Shown: positions 42,035 to 49,779 of the stretch, piece by piece
How the letters are laid out: each line of letters starts with the position of its first letter
Position numbering within the stretch: position 1 is the first letter of the stretch
Source: Nocardioides donggukensis
Lineage (GTDB): Bacteria > Actinomycetota > Actinomycetes > Propionibacteriales > Nocardioidaceae
DNA: 64,000 nucleotides
Assembly: GCF_014842875.1 (NCBI RefSeq)
Contig: NZ_JACYXZ010000001.1
Coordinates: 62,001-126,000 of the forward strand
Direction of reading: 5' to 3'
Position numbers and translations under genes: made by a program
The notes under the pieces: model-generated
Told to the model about the DNA's origin: nothing
The model's input: the letters and a program-made list of their open reading frames with translations, nothing else
The model's database searches: none

Positions 42035-42721
42035 GTGCCCACCGAGCCGCCCGCGAGCCCCTGGGAGTTCCCGGATCCCACCGCCGCGCCCGACGACCTG
42101 GTGGCGTTCGGTGCCGACCTCGAGCCCGGCACCCTGCTGGCGGCCTACCGCGGCGGCTACTTCCCGATGCCGGTCGAGGGGGAGCTCGGCTGGTGGTCCC
42201 CGCGGCACCGCGGCGTCCTGCCCCTGGACGGGCTGCGGGTCTCGCGGTCACTGCGGCGCTCCCGTCGGCGCTTCGAGGTGCGCGTGGACACCGCCTTCGC
42301 CGACGTGGTCGCCGCCTGCGGTGCCCCGGACCGCGACGGCGGGGCGTGGATCGACGCGGAGATGGCCGCCGCCTACCTGCGCCTGCACGAGGCCGGGTGG
42401 GCGCACTCGGTCGAGGCGTGGCGGGACGGGTGCCTGGTCGGCGGGCTGTACGGCGTGGCGATCGGCGGCCTCTTCGCGGGCGAGTCGATGTTCCACCACG
42501 AGACCGACGCGTCCAAGGTGGCGCTCTGCGCGCTCGTCGACCTGCTCTCCGACGAGCACCGCGACCGGCGGCTGCTCGACGTGCAGTGGCGCACCCACCA
42601 CCTGGCCTCGCTCGGGGTGGTCGAGCTCCCGCGACCGGCGTACCTCACCCGGCTCGCGGCCGCGCTGGCACTCCCCGCGGCGCCGATCGGGGATCGGCGC
42701 GAGTCGGGGGCCGTGCGATGA
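42035..42721 (+). CDS. aat: Leucyl/phenylalanyl-tRNA--protein transferase
   Basis: The 228-residue enzyme adds Leu or Phe from aminoacyl-tRNA to N-terminal Arg/Lys of proteins, marking them for ClpS/ClpAP-type degradation in the N-degron pathway. PWEFPDP (~8-14), LVAFGADLEPGTLLAAYRGG (~22-41), WWSPRHRGVLPL, GLYGVAIGGLFAGESMFH and LLDVQWRTHHLASLG are all diagnostic. Start GTG 42035: TATCGT (42023-42028) ends 6 nt before it, so it is probably leaderless. Its stop overlaps the start of the first of three lipoprotein genes (ATGA), with no evident functional link. Confidence 0.95.
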   Translation: MPTEPPASPWEFPDPTAAPDDLVAFGADLEPGTLLAAYRGGYFPMPVEGELGWWSPRHRGVLPLDGLRVSRSLRRSRRRFEVRVDTAFADVVAACGAPDRDGGAWIDAEMAAAYLRLHEAGWAHSVEAWRDGCLVGGLYGVAIGGLFAGESMFHHETDASKVALCALVDLLSDEHRDRRLLDVQWRTHHLASLGVVELPRPAYLTRLAAALALPAAPIGDRRESGAVR

Positions 42722-43296
42722 GGTGCTCCCTGGCCGGGCTGGCACCCGGCCTGGCCCTGCTCGGGGGGCTCGCCTGCGGCTGCGGAGGCGGCGCGTCGGA
42801 GGAGGCGCAGAACGACGCCGACACGGAGGCGTACTGCGCGGTCTTCCAGCGGCTGGTCGTCTCCGAGGGTGACATCGCCCACAGCAAGCAGGTCTTCGCC
42901 GACCTGGCGGCGGTGGGCACTCCGATGGACATGACCCACGACGCCCGGCGGGGCTTCGAGCTGGCCGTCGACCTGGCCCATCGGGCCGAGGACGCGGCCG
43001 AGGCGACGCGGCTGGTCGAGGCGCTCAGCGCCGAGGAGACCCGGCTCTTCGGCTCCTTCCTGGCCTGGACGGTGACCACGTGCACCGCGATCTCAGGCCT
43101 GCCGGGGGACCTCGGGTCCGGGTTCCGCTCCGAGCTGCCGACCGAGCTGCCGAGCGAATTTCCGAGCGGGTTCCCCACTGTGCTGCCCACTGTGCTGCCC
43201 AGTGGGCTGCCCCCAGGATTCCCGTCCGAGTTGCTCTCCGAGCTACCGTCAGGGTTTCCTTCGGAGCTGCCGACCGAGCTCGCTCCGTCGGAGTAG
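42718..43296 (+). CDS. Small lipoprotein, tandem paralogue 1, with (S/T)-x-(L/F)-P repeat tail
   Basis: The 192-residue protein has a signal sequence ending GLACGCGG and a ~90-residue domain starting EAYCAVF and ending VTTCTA, sharing order, length and two cysteines with the next two genes. Unlike them it carries a ~45-residue C-terminal tail of tetrapeptide repeats such as SELPTELPSEFPSGFP, encoded by near-identical 12-bp units (43126-43290). Function unknown. It starts at ATGA overlapping the aat stop, so translation is coupled to aat. The tail may reach across or along the envelope; that is conjecture. Confidence 0.78.
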   Translation: MRCSLAGLAPGLALLGGLACGCGGGASEEAQNDADTEAYCAVFQRLVVSEGDIAHSKQVFADLAAVGTPMDMTHDARRGFELAVDLAHRAEDAAEATRLVEALSAEETRLFGSFLAWTVTTCTAISGLPGDLGSGFRSELPTELPSEFPSGFPTVLPTVLPSGLPPGFPSELLSELPSGFPSELPTELAPSE

Positions 43297-43348
43297 TGCT
43301 CTGATCCCCCCGCCGGTCCGACGGTCCGGCAGACAAGGAGACCGTGCC

Positions 43349-43792
43349 ATGCGCACACGACTGGCAGCACCCCTCGTCCTGCTCACCGCCCTCGCGGTCG
43401 GCTGCGGCGGCGACGGTGGCGGCGACGGTGGGAGCGAGTCCGCCTCGGGTGACGAGGGCGTCACCTCCGAGCAGTTCTGCGACTCCTTCACCGCGATCGA
43501 GACCACCGAGGACTTCGAGTCGACCAAGTCCGCCATCGGCGAGATGGCCGACCAGGGTCTTCCGGAGGAGGCCCCGGAGGAGGCGGTCGCCGGCTTCGAG
43601 GTGCTGACCGACCTCGCCGCGGAGGCCGACGACGAGAAGGAGGCCAACAAGCTCGGCGAGGACATCGACGCCGAGGGCCAGGCGTCGGTCCAGGCGTTCT
43701 TCGAGTACTCGGCCACCACCTGCGCCGAGGAGCCCGCACCCGAGGACGGCGAGTCGCCCGCCGACGAGCCCACCGACGAGCCCACCGAGTGA
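43349..43792 (+). CDS. Small lipoprotein, tandem paralogue 2
   Basis: The 147-residue protein has lipobox LAVGCGG (Cys ~19), an acidic Gly/Ser linker, and the shared domain from QFCDSFTAIETTEDF to SATTCAEE (~43-130) with two conserved cysteines likely to form a disulfide. The C-terminal ~18 residues are acidic and Pro-rich (DEPTDEPTE). AAGGAG (43335-43340) is well placed before ATG 43349. Four nucleotides separate it from the third paralogue, so the two are one operon. Not recognised as a named family. Confidence 0.78.
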   Translation: MRTRLAAPLVLLTALAVGCGGDGGGDGGSESASGDEGVTSEQFCDSFTAIETTEDFESTKSAIGEMADQGLPEEAPEEAVAGFEVLTDLAAEADDEKEANKLGEDIDAEGQASVQAFFEYSATTCAEEPAPEDGESPADEPTDEPTE

Positions 43793-43796
43793 TCCG

Positions 43797-44234
43797 GTGC
43801 TGACCAGGATCGCCGCGCCCCTGCTGGTGGCCGCCCTCGTGGCCGGGTGCGGGAGTGACGAGGGTGAGGAGACCGCGGCCGACCCGGCCACCGCCGCCGA
43901 GAGCGAGTCGCCGACCGCCGCCGAGCCCGAGGGCTCGGCGCCCGGCGACCCCGAGTCGGCCGCGTTCTGCGAGGCGTTCGTGTCGGTCGGCGACGTCGAT
44001 GAGTTCGAGGGCATGCAGCGCCCCTTCGACGAGCTGGTCTCCATAGGGGTGCCGGACGGCGCGCCGGCCGGGGCGGCCGACGGCCTGCGGATCTTCGTCG
44101 ACGTGCTGGCGAAGTCCGAGGACGAGAAGGACCTCAACAGGCTGGGCAAGAAGGTGCCCGCGAAGAAGCAGGCGAAGGTGGCCTCCTTCTTCCAGTACGG
44201 CAGCGAGACCTGCCTGACGCCTCCCGCGCCCTGA
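43797..44234 (+). CDS. Small lipoprotein, tandem paralogue 3
   Basis: The 145-residue protein has a signal and lipobox ALVAGCGS (Cys ~18), a Glu/Ala/Pro-rich linker and the shared domain AFCEAFVSVGDVDEF ... GSETCLTP (~57-142) with the same two cysteines. Compared with paralogue 2 its domain is more basic near the end (GKKVPAKKQAKVASF). GTG 43797 lies 4 nt after the previous stop. Together the three genes form a tandem family of exported proteins of unknown role. It ends 9 nt before the convergent rhodanese gene. Confidence 0.78.
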   Translation: MLTRIAAPLLVAALVAGCGSDEGEETAADPATAAESESPTAAEPEGSAPGDPESAAFCEAFVSVGDVDEFEGMQRPFDELVSIGVPDGAPAGAADGLRIFVDVLAKSEDEKDLNRLGKKVPAKKQAKVASFFQYGSETCLTPPAP

Positions 44235-44243
44235 GTCGGGCCG

Positions 44244-44576
44244 TCACACCACCTGCGGTGGGCGGCCGGTGGCACTGACCATCGGTCGCCCCGCGCCGGC
44301 CCAGTCGAGCATGCCCCCGGCGAGGTTCACGGCGTCGTGACCCCGCTCGGCGAGCCAGGCCACGGCCTGGGCGGAGCGGCCGCCGACCCGGCACACGACC
44401 AGCACCTGTCCCCGTGGGATCTCCGAGACCCTCCCGGGCAGCTCCCACAACGGCACGTGCAGGGCGCCCTCGATGTGCCCGTGGTCCCACTCGGCCTGCT
44501 CGCGGACGTCGAGCACGGCGAGGTGGTCTGGCACCGGGTCGGGAAGGCCGGCGATGCTCACGGTGGGGACCTGCAT
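44244..44576 (-). CDS. Single-domain rhodanese-like protein
   Basis: The 110-residue protein carries one rhodanese domain: LAVLDVREQAEWDHGHIEGA (~15-34) and the active-site loop VVCRVGGRSAQA with catalytic Cys ~59. It can carry persulfide sulfur or act as a sulfurtransferase (GlpE-like size). ATG 44576 is chosen; a TTG nine nt upstream would add three residues. It lies 16 nt after the glycosylase gene on the same strand, so the two probably share a transcript. Confidence 0.88.
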   Translation of the reverse strand: MQVPTVSIAGLPDPVPDHLAVLDVREQAEWDHGHIEGALHVPLWELPGRVSEIPRGQVLVVCRVGGRSAQAVAWLAERGHDAVNLAGGMLDWAGAGRPMVSATGRPPQVV

Positions 44577-44592
44577 GTGTTCCAAGTTACAA

Positions 44593-45459
44593 CTACTTGA
44601 GCAACTTGCTCATCCTGCGGTCCGCCAGCGGCTTGCCGCCGGTCTGGCAGGTGGGGCAGTACTGCAGGCTCGAGTCGGCGAACGAGACCTCCCGCACGGT
44701 GTCTCCGCACACGGGGCACGCCTGCCCGGCCCGCCCGTGGACGGCCAGGTGTGACTTCTTCTCACCCTTCAGCTCGCTCGCGGCCAGACCGCTCGAGCGG
44801 GCCACCGCCGCGCCGAGGACGTCGCGGATGGCGGCGTACAGCGTCGCCACGTCCTGGGGGGTCAGGCCGCTGGCCGGCTTGAACGGCGACATGCGCGCGG
44901 CGTGGAGCACCTCGTCGGAGTAGGCGTTGCCGATGCCGGCGATCGTGCCCTGGTGGCGCAGGACGCCCTTGACCTGCGCTCGGCCGGCGGCTGCGAGGAT
45001 CTCCGCGAGGGTCTCCGGCGTGAAGGCGTCGGCGAGCGGGTCGGGGCCGAGCCGGGCGATGCCCTCCACGTCCGACGGCGACCGGACGACGTACATCGCG
45101 AGCGACTTCTTGGTGCCGGCCTCGGTGATGTCCAGCCCGGAGTCGTCGTCGAGCACGACCCGGGCCGCGATCGGCGACCGGTTGCTGGGCTTGGGCGGGA
45201 GCCGCGGCACCTCGTCGCGCCACCGGATCCAGCCGGCCCGGGCCAGGTGGAGGACCAGGTGCAGCCCCCCGGCCTCGATGTCGAGGAACTTGCCGTGCCG
45301 CGAGACGCCGTCGACGAAGGTCCCCTCGAGGGCGGAGAGCGGCGGGTCGTAGGTCTTCAGCGCGCTGAACGCGGCCAGGTCGACCCGCACGATCGCGCGA
45401 CCGTCGAGGCGGCCGCCCAGGTCCTGGACGAGCGCCTGCACCTCGGGCAGCTCCGGCAC
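44593..45459 (-). CDS. Formamidopyrimidine-DNA glycosylase / endonuclease VIII family
   Basis: The 288-residue DNA repair enzyme begins (M)PELPEVQALVQDLG: Pro2 is the catalytic imine-forming residue after Met removal and Glu3 the acid. It has a helix-two-turn-helix (IAGIGNAYSDEVLHAA) and a C-terminal zinc finger CPVCGDTV ... YCPTC (~245-270). It excises oxidised bases; whether Fpg (8-oxoG) or Nei-type cannot be decided. Start GTG 45459: TAGTCT (45467-45472, reverse) ends 7 nt before it, so the transcript is probably leaderless. Rhodanese follows. Confidence 0.93.
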   Translation of the reverse strand: MPELPEVQALVQDLGGRLDGRAIVRVDLAAFSALKTYDPPLSALEGTFVDGVSRHGKFLDIEAGGLHLVLHLARAGWIRWRDEVPRLPPKPSNRSPIAARVVLDDDSGLDITEAGTKKSLAMYVVRSPSDVEGIARLGPDPLADAFTPETLAEILAAAGRAQVKGVLRHQGTIAGIGNAYSDEVLHAARMSPFKPASGLTPQDVATLYAAIRDVLGAAVARSSGLAASELKGEKKSHLAVHGRAGQACPVCGDTVREVSFADSSLQYCPTCQTGGKPLADRRMSKLLK

Positions 45460-45535
45460 GCCGCCCAGACTAGACCGCCACCGGCCGGGGTGCGCGGGTT
45501 CGTCGGGCCGGGTGACAGATCAGGGGGCCCGGAGC

Positions 45536-45787
45536 ATGATGGAAGGCGTGCAGTCCGTCCCGCGGCTCCCTCGAGGCGGCGTCATCGTCCTCGACGCCCG
45601 CGGCGACGACCGCGCCCTGCGCGTGACCTGGCACCACGAGGCGGACCTGGTCGTCCTGTCCCTGTGGCGCGAGAACGTCTGCACCGGCAGCTTCCGACTC
45701 GCGGTGGACGAGGTGCCGGACCTGATCGACGCGCTGCGCGCCGGCCTGGGCGCGACGTACGACGCGACCCGGTCGCCGGCGTCCTGA
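45536..45787 (+). CDS. Small conserved-looking hypothetical protein
   Basis: The predicted 83-residue protein (MMEGVQSVPRLPRGG...) has a compact pattern: VIVLDARGDDRALRVTWHHE, VVLSLWRENVCTGSF, then RLAVDEVPDLIDALRAGL, suggesting a small alpha/beta domain. The motif LWRENVCTGSFRL is common in actinobacterial proteins of unknown role. Starts at 45512 (GTG), 45536 or 45539 (ATG) and 45548 (GTG) are possible; ATG 45536 is a compromise because GGAG lies close upstream. It diverges from the glycosylase gene. Confidence 0.65.
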   Translation: MMEGVQSVPRLPRGGVIVLDARGDDRALRVTWHHEADLVVLSLWRENVCTGSFRLAVDEVPDLIDALRAGLGATYDATRSPAS

Positions 45788-45879
45788 CGGCCCGCAGGGC
45801 TCGGCCCGGCGGCTCGCCTCGGCTCGGCGGGGATACGCAAATCTACGGGATCGACTAGATCCCCCGATACGCTGCGATC

Positions 45880-47094
45880 GTGGACCCGATCCGGAACCCC
45901 TACGCCCCCGGCGCCGGGCAGCGCCCGCCCGAGCTGGCCGGTCGCGACGAGCAGCTGCGGGCCTTCGACGTGGTGCTCGAGCGGATCGCCCGTGGCCGCC
46001 CCGAGCGCTCGCTGGTGCTGACCGGCCTGCGCGGGGTCGGCAAGACCGTGCTGCTCAACGCGCTGCGCTCGGCGGCCGTACGCCGCGGGTGGGGGACCGG
46101 CAAGCTGGAGGCCCGTCCGGACCAGGGGCTGCGCCGCCCGCTCGCCGGCGCCCTGCACCAGGCGGTCCGCGAGCTCGGGCACCCGCAGCCCGACGACGTC
46201 GACCACGTGCTGGGGGTGCTCAAGGCCTTCGCCCAGCGCGAGGCCGGGACCGGGGCGAGGCTGCGCGACCAGTGGAACCCCGGCATCGACGCCCCCGCGG
46301 TGAAGGGCCGGGCCGACTCGGGCGACATCGAGATCGACCTGGTCGAGCTGTTCACCGACCTCGGCGGCCTGGCCGCGGACGTCGGCAAGGGGGTGGCGGT
46401 GTTCCTCGACGAGATGCAGGACCTGGGCCCCGACGACGTCTCCGCGCTCTGCGCGGCCTGCCACGAGATCAGCCAGTCCGGCCTCCCGGTGATCGTGGTC
46501 GGCGCCGGGCTGCCGCACCTGCCGGCGGTGCTCTCGGCCAGCAAGTCCTACTCCGAGCGGCTGTTCCGCTACCAGCGGATCGACCGCCTGGCCCGGCCCG
46601 AGGCGGACCGTGCCCTCACCGCGCCGGCCGAGGACGAGGACGCGGCCTTCGCCGAGGACGCCCTGCGGGCGATGCACGCGGCGACCGGCGGCTACCCGTA
46701 CTTCATCCAGGCCTACGGCAAGGCGGTGTGGGACCTGGCCCCACGGTCCCCGATCACCGCGGAGGACGTCGCCGTGGCCGCACCCGAGGCGGAGGCAGAG
46801 CTGGCGGTCGGCTTCTTCGGCAGCCGCTACGAGCGGGCCACGCCGGGGGAGCGGGACTACCTGCGGGCGATGGCCGACGCCGCGGTGGCGATCGCCGAGC
46901 GTGGCGAGGAGGAGGTCGACGACATCGGCTCGGTGCCGACCGCCGACGTGGCCGCGGTGCTCGGCAAGAAGCCGCAGTCGCTCTCACCGGCCCGGGACGC
47001 CCTGCTGAAGAAGGGGCTGATCTACTCCGGCGAGCGGGGGCGGATCGCCTTCACCGTGCCGCACTTCGGCCGCTACCTGCGCGACCAGGGCTGA
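45880..47094 (+). CDS. AAA-type ATPase (archaeal-ATPase/Orc1-like)
   Basis: The 404-residue ATP-binding protein has Walker A TGLRGVGKTVLL (~48-59), Walker B GVAVFLDEMQDLGPDD (~171-186), and VIVVGAGLPHLPAVLS as the sensor-1 region. A C-terminal winged-helix-like part (VAAVLGKKPQSLSPARDALLKKGL) suggests DNA binding, as in Orc1/Cdc6- or MNS-type STAND ATPases. TACGCT (45868-45873) ends 6 nt before GTG 45880, so it is probably leaderless; a small dyad GGGATC-N5-GATCCC (45847-45863) lies just upstream. Monocistronic; function unknown. Confidence 0.83.
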   Translation: MDPIRNPYAPGAGQRPPELAGRDEQLRAFDVVLERIARGRPERSLVLTGLRGVGKTVLLNALRSAAVRRGWGTGKLEARPDQGLRRPLAGALHQAVRELGHPQPDDVDHVLGVLKAFAQREAGTGARLRDQWNPGIDAPAVKGRADSGDIEIDLVELFTDLGGLAADVGKGVAVFLDEMQDLGPDDVSALCAACHEISQSGLPVIVVGAGLPHLPAVLSASKSYSERLFRYQRIDRLARPEADRALTAPAEDEDAAFAEDALRAMHAATGGYPYFIQAYGKAVWDLAPRSPITAEDVAVAAPEAEAELAVGFFGSRYERATPGERDYLRAMADAAVAIAERGEEEVDDIGSVPTADVAAVLGKKPQSLSPARDALLKKGLIYSGERGRIAFTVPHFGRYLRDQG

Positions 47095-47144
47095 GGGCGC
47101 ACCTAGGGCCGGCGGGCGGACCAGGACGCGGAGTCGCGTCGAGG

Positions 47145-47798
47145 TCAGGTGTCGCAGGTGCCCTCCGGGGTGCCGCGGAAGCCGACGCCGAGGTCGGCGA
47201 CGACGGACCCCGACGTGAGCAGCGAGTCCACGGTGAGGGTCGGGAACCCCCAGACGGTCGTCAGATCGGCCCCCGAGCAGCCGCGCGGCCGGAACCTGAA
47301 CTCCACGTCGATCAGGAGGTCCGCACCCGGGGCCAGCCGGTGGTCGACCGGGAACCGGGCGTCGATGCCGTCGCCGTCCGGGCCGAGGACAGGCTCCTCG
47401 CCGTCGAGCTCACGGACCCGCACGGCGGCACCCCCGCCCGGGCCCATGAACGGGAGGATCACCTCGGTGACCGTGACCGTTGCGAACGAGGCGTTCTCGA
47501 CGCTCAGCCTCCACCGGCAGCGCATCCCCGGTCGCATCGCCATGGTCGGGATCCGCCTGCCGGCGAAGCGCCGTACCCGCACCGAGGAGTCCTCGCACCG
47601 CACCTCGCGCACGGGGACGATCTCCACCGCCGAGCGGGCCCTGGCTCCGGCGAGCACCCAGCCACTCGCCGCCACACCGAGCACCAGCGCCGACAGCAGG
47701 ACCAGCCACAGGCCACGTCGGCGGTGCCACGGCCTCGCCGCCACTGCGGCGTCCTCGGTCCGGGCGGCGGTCGGCCCGGTGTCCTGTGTGGCCGCCAT
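47145..47798 (-). CDS. Membrane-anchored hypothetical protein
   Basis: The 217-residue protein has a polar cytosolic start, one transmembrane helix (GLWLVLLSALVLGVAASGWVL, in ~35-55) and a ~160-residue outside domain of beta-strand character with four Cys (VRCEDSS, MRCRWRL, RGCSG, EGTCDT). ATG 47798 is preceded by GGAAGGAG, which fixes the start. It converges on the ATPase gene and diverges from the GDPD gene. Nothing else identifies it. Confidence 0.75.
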   Translation of the reverse strand: MAATQDTGPTAARTEDAAVAARPWHRRRGLWLVLLSALVLGVAASGWVLAGARARSAVEIVPVREVRCEDSSVRVRRFAGRRIPTMAMRPGMRCRWRLSVENASFATVTVTEVILPFMGPGGGAAVRVRELDGEEPVLGPDGDGIDARFPVDHRLAPGADLLIDVEFRFRPRGCSGADLTTVWGFPTLTVDSLLTSGSVVADLGVGFRGTPEGTCDT

Positions 47799-47892
47799 GC
47801 GCGGCTCCTTCCCGAGGTGGTGCCCACGATCGTGCCACGGCGCCCGGGACGCCTGCTGGCGAACGGGCACCGGATCTGCGCAGGATGGACCC

Positions 47893-48660
47893 ATGCAGGT
47901 CGTCGCTCACCGCGGTGCCAGCCACGAGCAGGCCGAGCACACCCTGGGGGCCTATCTGGCCGCACTGGAGCACGGCGCCGACGGCCTCGAGTGCGACGTC
48001 CGGCTGACCGCCGACGGTCACCTCGTCTGCGTCCACGACCGGACCTTGCGGCGCACCGCCGCGAACCGCGGCACGGTCTCGACCATGGAGCTCGAGGAGC
48101 TCAACGAGCTCGACTTCTCGATCTGGAAGAACCCCTGGGCCGAGCTCGACGACGAGGCGCCCGACGTCGACCCCGAGCACGGCAAGGTGCTGACCCTGCG
48201 CAAGCTCCTGGAGACCGCTGCCGGCCTGGACCGCCGGGTCGAGGTGGCGATCGAGACCAAGCACCCCACCCGGTACGGCGGCCTGGTGGAGCGCCGCCTG
48301 ATCCAGCTGCTGCGCGAGTTCGGCTGGGATCGCGCCGGGTCGCCGGTGCGGGTGATGAGCTTCTCGCACACGGCGCTGCAGAGGGCCCGCCGGCTGGCCC
48401 CGGAGGTGCCGGTCGTCCAGCTCGTCGACAAGGCGCACCACTGGCCGATGCTGCGCCGGATGGTCGAGCCGGACTGGATCATCGGACCCGGCATCGGCGA
48501 GCTCCGCGAGCACCCCGGCCTCGGCCGGCACCTCAAGGGCTGGCGGGTGCACGTGTGGACCGTGAACACCGCCGAGGACCTCCAGCTGTGCCAGTCGCTG
48601 GGGGTCGAGGCCGTGATCACCGACCGCCCGGCGTACATCCTCGAGCAGCTCGGTCGGTAG
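47893..48660 (+). CDS. Glycerophosphodiester phosphodiesterase
   Basis: The 255-residue GDPD-family enzyme hydrolyses glycerophosphodiesters to glycerol-3-phosphate. MQVVAHRGASHEQAEHT with His-Arg (~6-7), LECDVRLTADGHLVCVHD (~33-50) with the metal Glu/Asp and catalytic His, VAIETKHP and the closing VWTVNTAEDLQLC are all family motifs. No signal peptide, so it is cytosolic. CAGGAT (47881-47886) ends 6 nt before ATG 47893. The stop TAG (48658-48660) doubles as part of the -10 element of the next gene. Confidence 0.93.
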   Translation: MQVVAHRGASHEQAEHTLGAYLAALEHGADGLECDVRLTADGHLVCVHDRTLRRTAANRGTVSTMELEELNELDFSIWKNPWAELDDEAPDVDPEHGKVLTLRKLLETAAGLDRRVEVAIETKHPTRYGGLVERRLIQLLREFGWDRAGSPVRVMSFSHTALQRARRLAPEVPVVQLVDKAHHWPMLRRMVEPDWIIGPGIGELREHPGLGRHLKGWRVHVWTVNTAEDLQLCQSLGVEAVITDRPAYILEQLGR

Positions 48661-48670
48661 CCTGCCCGAC

Positions 48671-49609
48671 ATGGGAAAGCGCTCACGCACGAAGGGCCGC
48701 GAGGCCGCCACCACCGCACCCGGTGAGGTCGGCCCGCGCCAGCCCTGCCCGTGCGGCTCGGGTCGCCGCTACAAGGCCTGCCACGGCGCCGCCGACGGTC
48801 CGCCCCCGGTGTACGTCGCCCGCCCGTTCGCCGGCCTCGCAGGCGAGTGCGACCTGGTCGCCCTGCGCGAGCTGGTCCCCGCCGCGACCGCCCCGATCAC
48901 GGTGCGCGACTCCCCGGACCGGGAGGTGCGCCTGGCCAGCCTGCTGCCCGGCGCGGCGCCGGCGCAGGTGCGCGCCGACGGGTCGGTGTGGCTCGGGCTG
49001 CAGGTCCTGCACAGCTTCGGCGACCCCTCCCGCGACCTCGGGGCGGTGCTGACCGCCGCCCTCGCGGCCGACGAGGGCACGGTCGGGCTGACCGACCCGC
49101 CCGGCGAGGGCCCCCGCCTGCAGGACCTGGTCGTGGACGCCCCGCTCGAGGTGACCGTGCACGACGGGTTCACCTACTGGCTCGACGACGACCAGGCCCG
49201 GGACCCCGACCTGGTCGCCGCGCTCGAGCAGGCCGACGGCTCGATCAACCCGACCGCGAAGCTGGCCGGCGTCGAGGCGGCGTACTGGACCGACGTCGGT
49301 CCCAAGGAGCACCTGCGCTGGGTGATGCCGGAGCCGGAGGACGACCTGCTCACCGCCCTGGCCAGGCTGCACGCCGCGGGCCAGGACGCGCTGGTCGACG
49401 ACGGACGGCTCGTGGGCATGTTCCGGGCGCACGGGCTGCTGGCCCCGGTGTGGGACCTGCCCGTCGGGACCGGTGCCGAGGTGCTCGAGGAGCCGGCCCG
49501 GAGGTTCGCGGCCGCCCTGGCCGACGCCCTGGCGGCAGGCGGCGATCTGGGGCCTCAGGAGCGGGCCGCGCGGTCCGGTCTGGCCAACCGTCAGGTCACG
49601 ATTCGCTGA
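48671..49609 (+). CDS. SEC-C motif protein of the DUF5926 type
   Basis: The 312-residue protein starts with a basic tail and a zinc-binding SEC-C motif, QPCPCGSGRRYKACHG (~24-39), as found at SecA C-termini. The remaining ~270 residues (ADGSVWLGLQVLHSFGDPSRDLG, YWTDVGPKEHLRWVMPEPED) match a widespread actinobacterial protein of unknown function. TAGCCT (48658-48663), made partly from the previous gene's stop codon, ends 7 nt before ATG 48671, so a leaderless transcript is likely. Confidence 0.82.
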   Translation: MGKRSRTKGREAATTAPGEVGPRQPCPCGSGRRYKACHGAADGPPPVYVARPFAGLAGECDLVALRELVPAATAPITVRDSPDREVRLASLLPGAAPAQVRADGSVWLGLQVLHSFGDPSRDLGAVLTAALAADEGTVGLTDPPGEGPRLQDLVVDAPLEVTVHDGFTYWLDDDQARDPDLVAALEQADGSINPTAKLAGVEAAYWTDVGPKEHLRWVMPEPEDDLLTALARLHAAGQDALVDDGRLVGMFRAHGLLAPVWDLPVGTGAEVLEEPARRFAAALADALAAGGDLGPQERAARSGLANRQVTIR

Positions 49610-49637
49610 CCAGGGGGGCCGGTGGGGAGAATGGGAC

Positions 49638-49754
49638 AAATCAGACCCGCGAGTTTGCCCTCTGCAGTTGAGTTCGCCCCCGCGATCCCGTAGGTTCTTC
49701 CTCGCCCGGTCGTTGTTGTATCCCCCGTCAACAGCGGCCGGGCTCTTTTCATTT
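49638..49754 (+). ncRNA. Candidate 6C-like small RNA with terminator hairpin
   Basis: The gap between the SEC-C and arcA genes holds a stretch of unusually low GC with two C-rich single-stranded candidates (CGCCCCCGCG near 49675 and TATCCCCCGT in the terminal loop, 49719-49728). The second sits in a 15-bp stem followed by a U-rich tail, the layout of the actinobacterial 6C small RNA, whose loops carry about six C and pair with G-rich target sites. GAGAAT (49627-49632) could be a -10 box, giving about 115 nt. Loops here have five C. Family membership needs a covariance search; exact 5' end unknown. Confidence 0.42.
49704..49754 (+). terminator. Strong intrinsic terminator
   Basis: A 15-bp stem (49704-49718 with 49729-49743, two G-U wobbles, GCCCGG/CCGGGC base) and a 10-nt loop are followed by TCTTTTCATTT (49744-49754). 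A true U-tract is rare in this GC-rich window, so this is its best rho-independent terminator. It ends the rightward transcript of the SEC-C gene or of the small RNA. Confidence 0.85.
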
Positions 49755-49779
49755 CCCGGCCCCGGTCGGGGCCCCCGGG

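Noticed and set aside
43349..44234. Second and third lipoproteins as one gene split by a frameshift
   Set aside because: Each has its own signal peptide, lipobox, start signal and full domain, so they are separate paralogues.
49758..49773. GGCCCC-GGTC-GGGGCC hairpin as the arcA terminator
   Set aside because: Only six base pairs with no U-tract in the arcA direction; too weak to list as a feature.
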